A stretch of 64,000 nucleotides of DNA from an uncultured Acetatifactor sp. (lineage in GTDB: Bacteria; Bacillota; Clostridia; Lachnospirales; Lachnospiraceae). Of the stretch, positions 62,283 through 64,000 are shown in pieces. Numbering within the stretch: the first letter of the stretch is position 1; every line of letters starts with the position of its first letter. The position numbers and the translations under genes are program-made. The notes below the pieces were generated by a model. That model made no database searches. It worked only from the letters and a program-made list of their open reading frames with translations, and was not told where the DNA came from. The DNA lies in the NCBI GenBank assembly GCA_910578215.1, contig CAJTPH010000001.1, forward strand, positions 1 to 64,000, in the 5' to 3' direction.

Positions 62283-63146
62283 TTACGCCTTTCCTACGGA
62301 ACCGAACAGCTCCATCTTTTCCTTTACGGTAGCCTTGATAGCCTCGGCGCCGGGAGCCAGAAGCTTACGAGGGTCAAAGCCCTTGCCTTCCAGGTCCTTG
62401 CCTGCCTCGATATATTTCCGGGTCGCGTCCGCAAAAGCAAGCTGGCACTCGGTATTTACATTGATCTTTGCCACGCCCAGAGAAATTGCCTTCTTAATCA
62501 TATCAGCGGGAATTCCGGTTCCGCCGTGAAGCACCAGCGGCATCTCTCCGGTCAGCTGCTGTACTGCGTCCAGGGTCTCAAAGCTTAAGCCCTTCCAGTT
62601 TTCGGGATATTTTCCGTGAATATTGCCGATGCCAGCCGCAAGGAAATCCACGCCCAGGTCTGCGATTGCCTTACATTCGTTAGGGTCTGCGCACTCGCCC
62701 ATGCCTACGACACCATCCTCCTCGCCGCCGATGGAGCCTACCTCAGCCTCGATAGACATTCCCTTCCCATGTGCCGCCGCAACCAGCTCCGTGGTTTTTG
62801 CCACGTTTTCCTCAATAGGATAGTGAGAGCCGTCGAACATAATGGATGAAAAGCCTGCCTCGATACACTTGTAGCAGCCGTCATAGGTGCCGTGGTCCAG
62901 ATGCAGGGCCACAGGAACATCGATATCCAGATCCTTCAGAAGCCCGTTTACCATTCCCACTACCGCATGATATCCGCCCATATACTTGCCGGCGCCCTCG
63001 GACACACCGAGAATGACGGGAGATTTGCACTCCTTTGCGGTCAACAGTATGGATTTTGTCCACTCAAGGTTATTAATGTTGAACTGACCCACCGCATAAT
63101 GGCCTGCTTTTGCCTTTTTCAACATATCCGTTGCAGAAACTAACAT
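62283..63146 (-). CDS. fba: Class II fructose-1,6-bisphosphate aldolase
   Basis: A 287-residue zinc aldolase of glycolysis that splits fructose 1,6-bisphosphate to DHAP and glyceraldehyde 3-phosphate. It has AVGQFNINNLEWTKSIL, the zinc His pair in VPVALHLDHGTYDGCYKCIE, FSSIMFDGSHYPIEENV, IEAEVGSIGGEEDGV, the later HGKYPENWKGLSFE and LVLHGGTGIPADMIKKAI with zinc and phosphate residues, and INVNTECQLAFADATR. GGAGG lies 8 bases before the ATG. It has its own strong promoter (63208-63236) and terminator and is a single-gene unit. Confidence 0.95.
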   Translation of the reverse strand: MLVSATDMLKKAKAGHYAVGQFNINNLEWTKSILLTAKECKSPVILGVSEGAGKYMGGYHAVVGMVNGLLKDLDIDVPVALHLDHGTYDGCYKCIEAGFSSIMFDGSHYPIEENVAKTTELVAAAHGKGMSIEAEVGSIGGEEDGVVGMGECADPNECKAIADLGVDFLAAGIGNIHGKYPENWKGLSFETLDAVQQLTGEMPLVLHGGTGIPADMIKKAISLGVAKINVNTECQLAFADATRKYIEAGKDLEGKGFDPRKLLAPGAEAIKATVKEKMELFGSVGKA

Positions 63147-63207
63147 GTGAATTACCTCCGTTTTTCTTTGATAGACAGCGGCTGACGCCGCCTTTGAACC
63201 TGTAATA

Positions 63208-63236
63208 ATTATAGCATGTTTATTTTTAATTGAAAA
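63208..63236 (-). promoter_or_regulatory. Promoter of fba
   Basis: On the minus strand TTTTCA (plus 63231-63236), 17 bases, then TATAAT (plus 63208-63213), which is preceded by TGC as in an extended -10. The leader of about 55 bases contains a GCGGC/GCCGC hairpin before the ribosome-binding site. Confidence 0.82.
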
Positions 63237-63274
63237 TATATATTGTAAAATTTTGGAAAAGCCCGCTTCTACTC

Positions 63275-64000
63275 TTATTTTACCCGAATATCAATCCCCT
63301 GATGCACATTGCGTATGGTCACTGACGTATGGCTGCCTCCATACTCTCCGTCCAGGGTCCAGGCCACCGCCTCCTGAGAGGTGAGCGTCAGCTCCGCCGT
63401 GCGGAAGCAGTACATGGAATTGGTGTCAATGTCCCTGTTGAGCAGGGAGCGCATAATGTTGTTCAGCTCTATGGGATTTCTGGGCGTTTTTATCAGGGTC
63501 ACCTCAAAGACGCCGTCATCCAGCTTCACGTTTTTGCCCGTAATATTTTTAAAGCCTCCCACGGAAACGGAGTTGGTCACCATTCCGAAAATAAAATCGT
63601 CCTTTATGGTCTTACCCTCCCAGCTCACCTGCATGGGAAAGGAGCGGACGGAGGACAGGCTTTTCATCCCCTCCAGAAGGTACGCCATGTATCCAAGCAG
63701 GTTTTTCATATCCTGCTTGGTCTCATAGGACACATTGGTAAACAGCCCAAAGGCGGCAATATACACAAAAATGTCCTCATTAAAGGAACCTACGTCACAG
63801 GAGAAGGTTTTGCCCTGAACAATGATCTCCGCCGCCTTCAGCATGTTTTTCGGCAGCCCCAGGCTGCTGCCAAAATCGTTGGTACTGCCCGCCGGAATAT
63901 ACCCGAAGGGCGTGCGGAAAAAGCTCTGCATCATGCCCGTCACCGTCTCGTCCAACGTGCCGTCTCCGCCGCTGCAGACAACCAGATCGTATTCAGGCGA
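63275..64000 (-). CDS. Diacylglycerol kinase family lipid kinase, N-terminus cut
   Basis: The last 241 codons of a DAGK/YegS-like lipid kinase; the 5' end lies outside the window. The catalytic motif VVCSGGDGTLDETVTGM is at the window edge, followed by FGYIPAGSTNDFGSSLGLP, which is the typical second motif, DVGSFNEDIFVYIAAFGLFT, and the C-terminal beta-sandwich with LDDGVFEVTLIKTP and VAWTLDGEYGG. Such enzymes phosphorylate diacylglycerol or a related lipid alcohol with ATP; DgkB recycles the diacylglycerol made by lipoteichoic acid synthesis in Bacillota. It may be that, but a YegS-type lipid kinase is possible too. Confidence 0.9.
   Translation of the reverse strand, partial: SPEYDLVVCSGGDGTLDETVTGMMQSFFRTPFGYIPAGSTNDFGSSLGLPKNMLKAAEIIVQGKTFSCDVGSFNEDIFVYIAAFGLFTNVSYETKQDMKNLLGYMAYLLEGMKSLSSVRSFPMQVSWEGKTIKDDFIFGMVTNSVSVGGFKNITGKNVKLDDGVFEVTLIKTPRNPIELNNIMRSLLNRDIDTNSMYCFRTAELTLTSQEAVAWTLDGEYGGSHTSVTIRNVHQGIDIRVK

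Overview
The window looks like a chromosomal segment of a gut-type anaerobic Bacillota bacterium, most probably a member of the Lachnospiraceae (class Clostridia). This rests on strong Shine-Dalgarno sites with frequent GTG/TTG starts, an hrcA-grpE-dnaK-dnaJ operon under a perfect CIRCE operator, RNase J, IreB/RuvX/DUF1292 neighbours, type III glutamine synthetase, a cysteine desulfurase-ThiI pair, and clostridial families such as DUF6465 and DUF1538. No rRNA, tRNA, CRISPR array, prophage or intact insertion sequence was seen. Taxonomy is inferred from gene content only.

Layout. 1-1.6 kb: a broken sigma-70-family gene. 2-4.1 kb: a visibly A/T-rich patch with a truncated VOC gene, an AlkD-like DNA repair gene that seems to lack a normal start codon, and a flavin-type split-barrel protein. 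4.3-6.4 kb: glnN. 6.6-15.9 kb: a long minus-strand run mixing tRNA modification (mtaB, trmR, trhP), RNA decay (RNase J, YlbF), Fur, and the ireB-ruvX-yrzB-(mltG)-yrrM-yrrN/O gene neighbourhood known from Bacillus, in which mltG is reduced to a membrane-anchored stub. 16-21 kb: an HPr-like protein without the catalytic histidine, thiI, a cysteine desulfurase, rsmE and prmA. 21-26.5 kb: the heat-shock operon, with a 14-15 bp minisatellite running into the end of dnaJ. 26.6-36.9 kb: a DUF6465 protein, a 1297-residue secreted pectate-lyase-like protein ending in a membrane helix and a ribosomal-protein bL12 C-terminal domain, uppP, a patatin, an aminotransferase, glpK and a polysaccharide deacetylase.

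37-45.6 kb (plus strand): a small secreted Cys-rich protein, a solute-binding lipoprotein with an extra N-terminal domain, hflK and hflC separated by a perfect 60 bp tandem repeat, a soluble hybrid sensor kinase and an SDR oxidoreductase. 46-49.2 kb: a GNAT protein, a tandem PII-like protein and a DUF1538 membrane protein (a probable PII-regulated transporter). 49.4-53.8 kb: a cyclophilin and a response regulator-ABC ATPase-permease-histidine kinase module with four TTTAASC direct repeats spaced exactly 11 bp apart before the ABC genes. 53.8-58.2 kb: a thioesterase, a GH43-like enzyme and a GH95 alpha-L-fucosidase. 58.5-62.2 kb: a small protein plus a WYL-like/SF1 helicase/nuclease fusion, the best candidate for a defence or DNA-processing system. 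62.3-64 kb: class II fructose-bisphosphate aldolase and a lipid kinase cut by the window end.

The most unusual items are the lyase-membrane-bL12 fusion, the helicase-nuclease pair, the hflK-hflC repeat with its repeated mini-ORF and ribosome-binding site, and the PII/DUF1538 pair. Functions are read from motifs and remembered family features; no database search was run.
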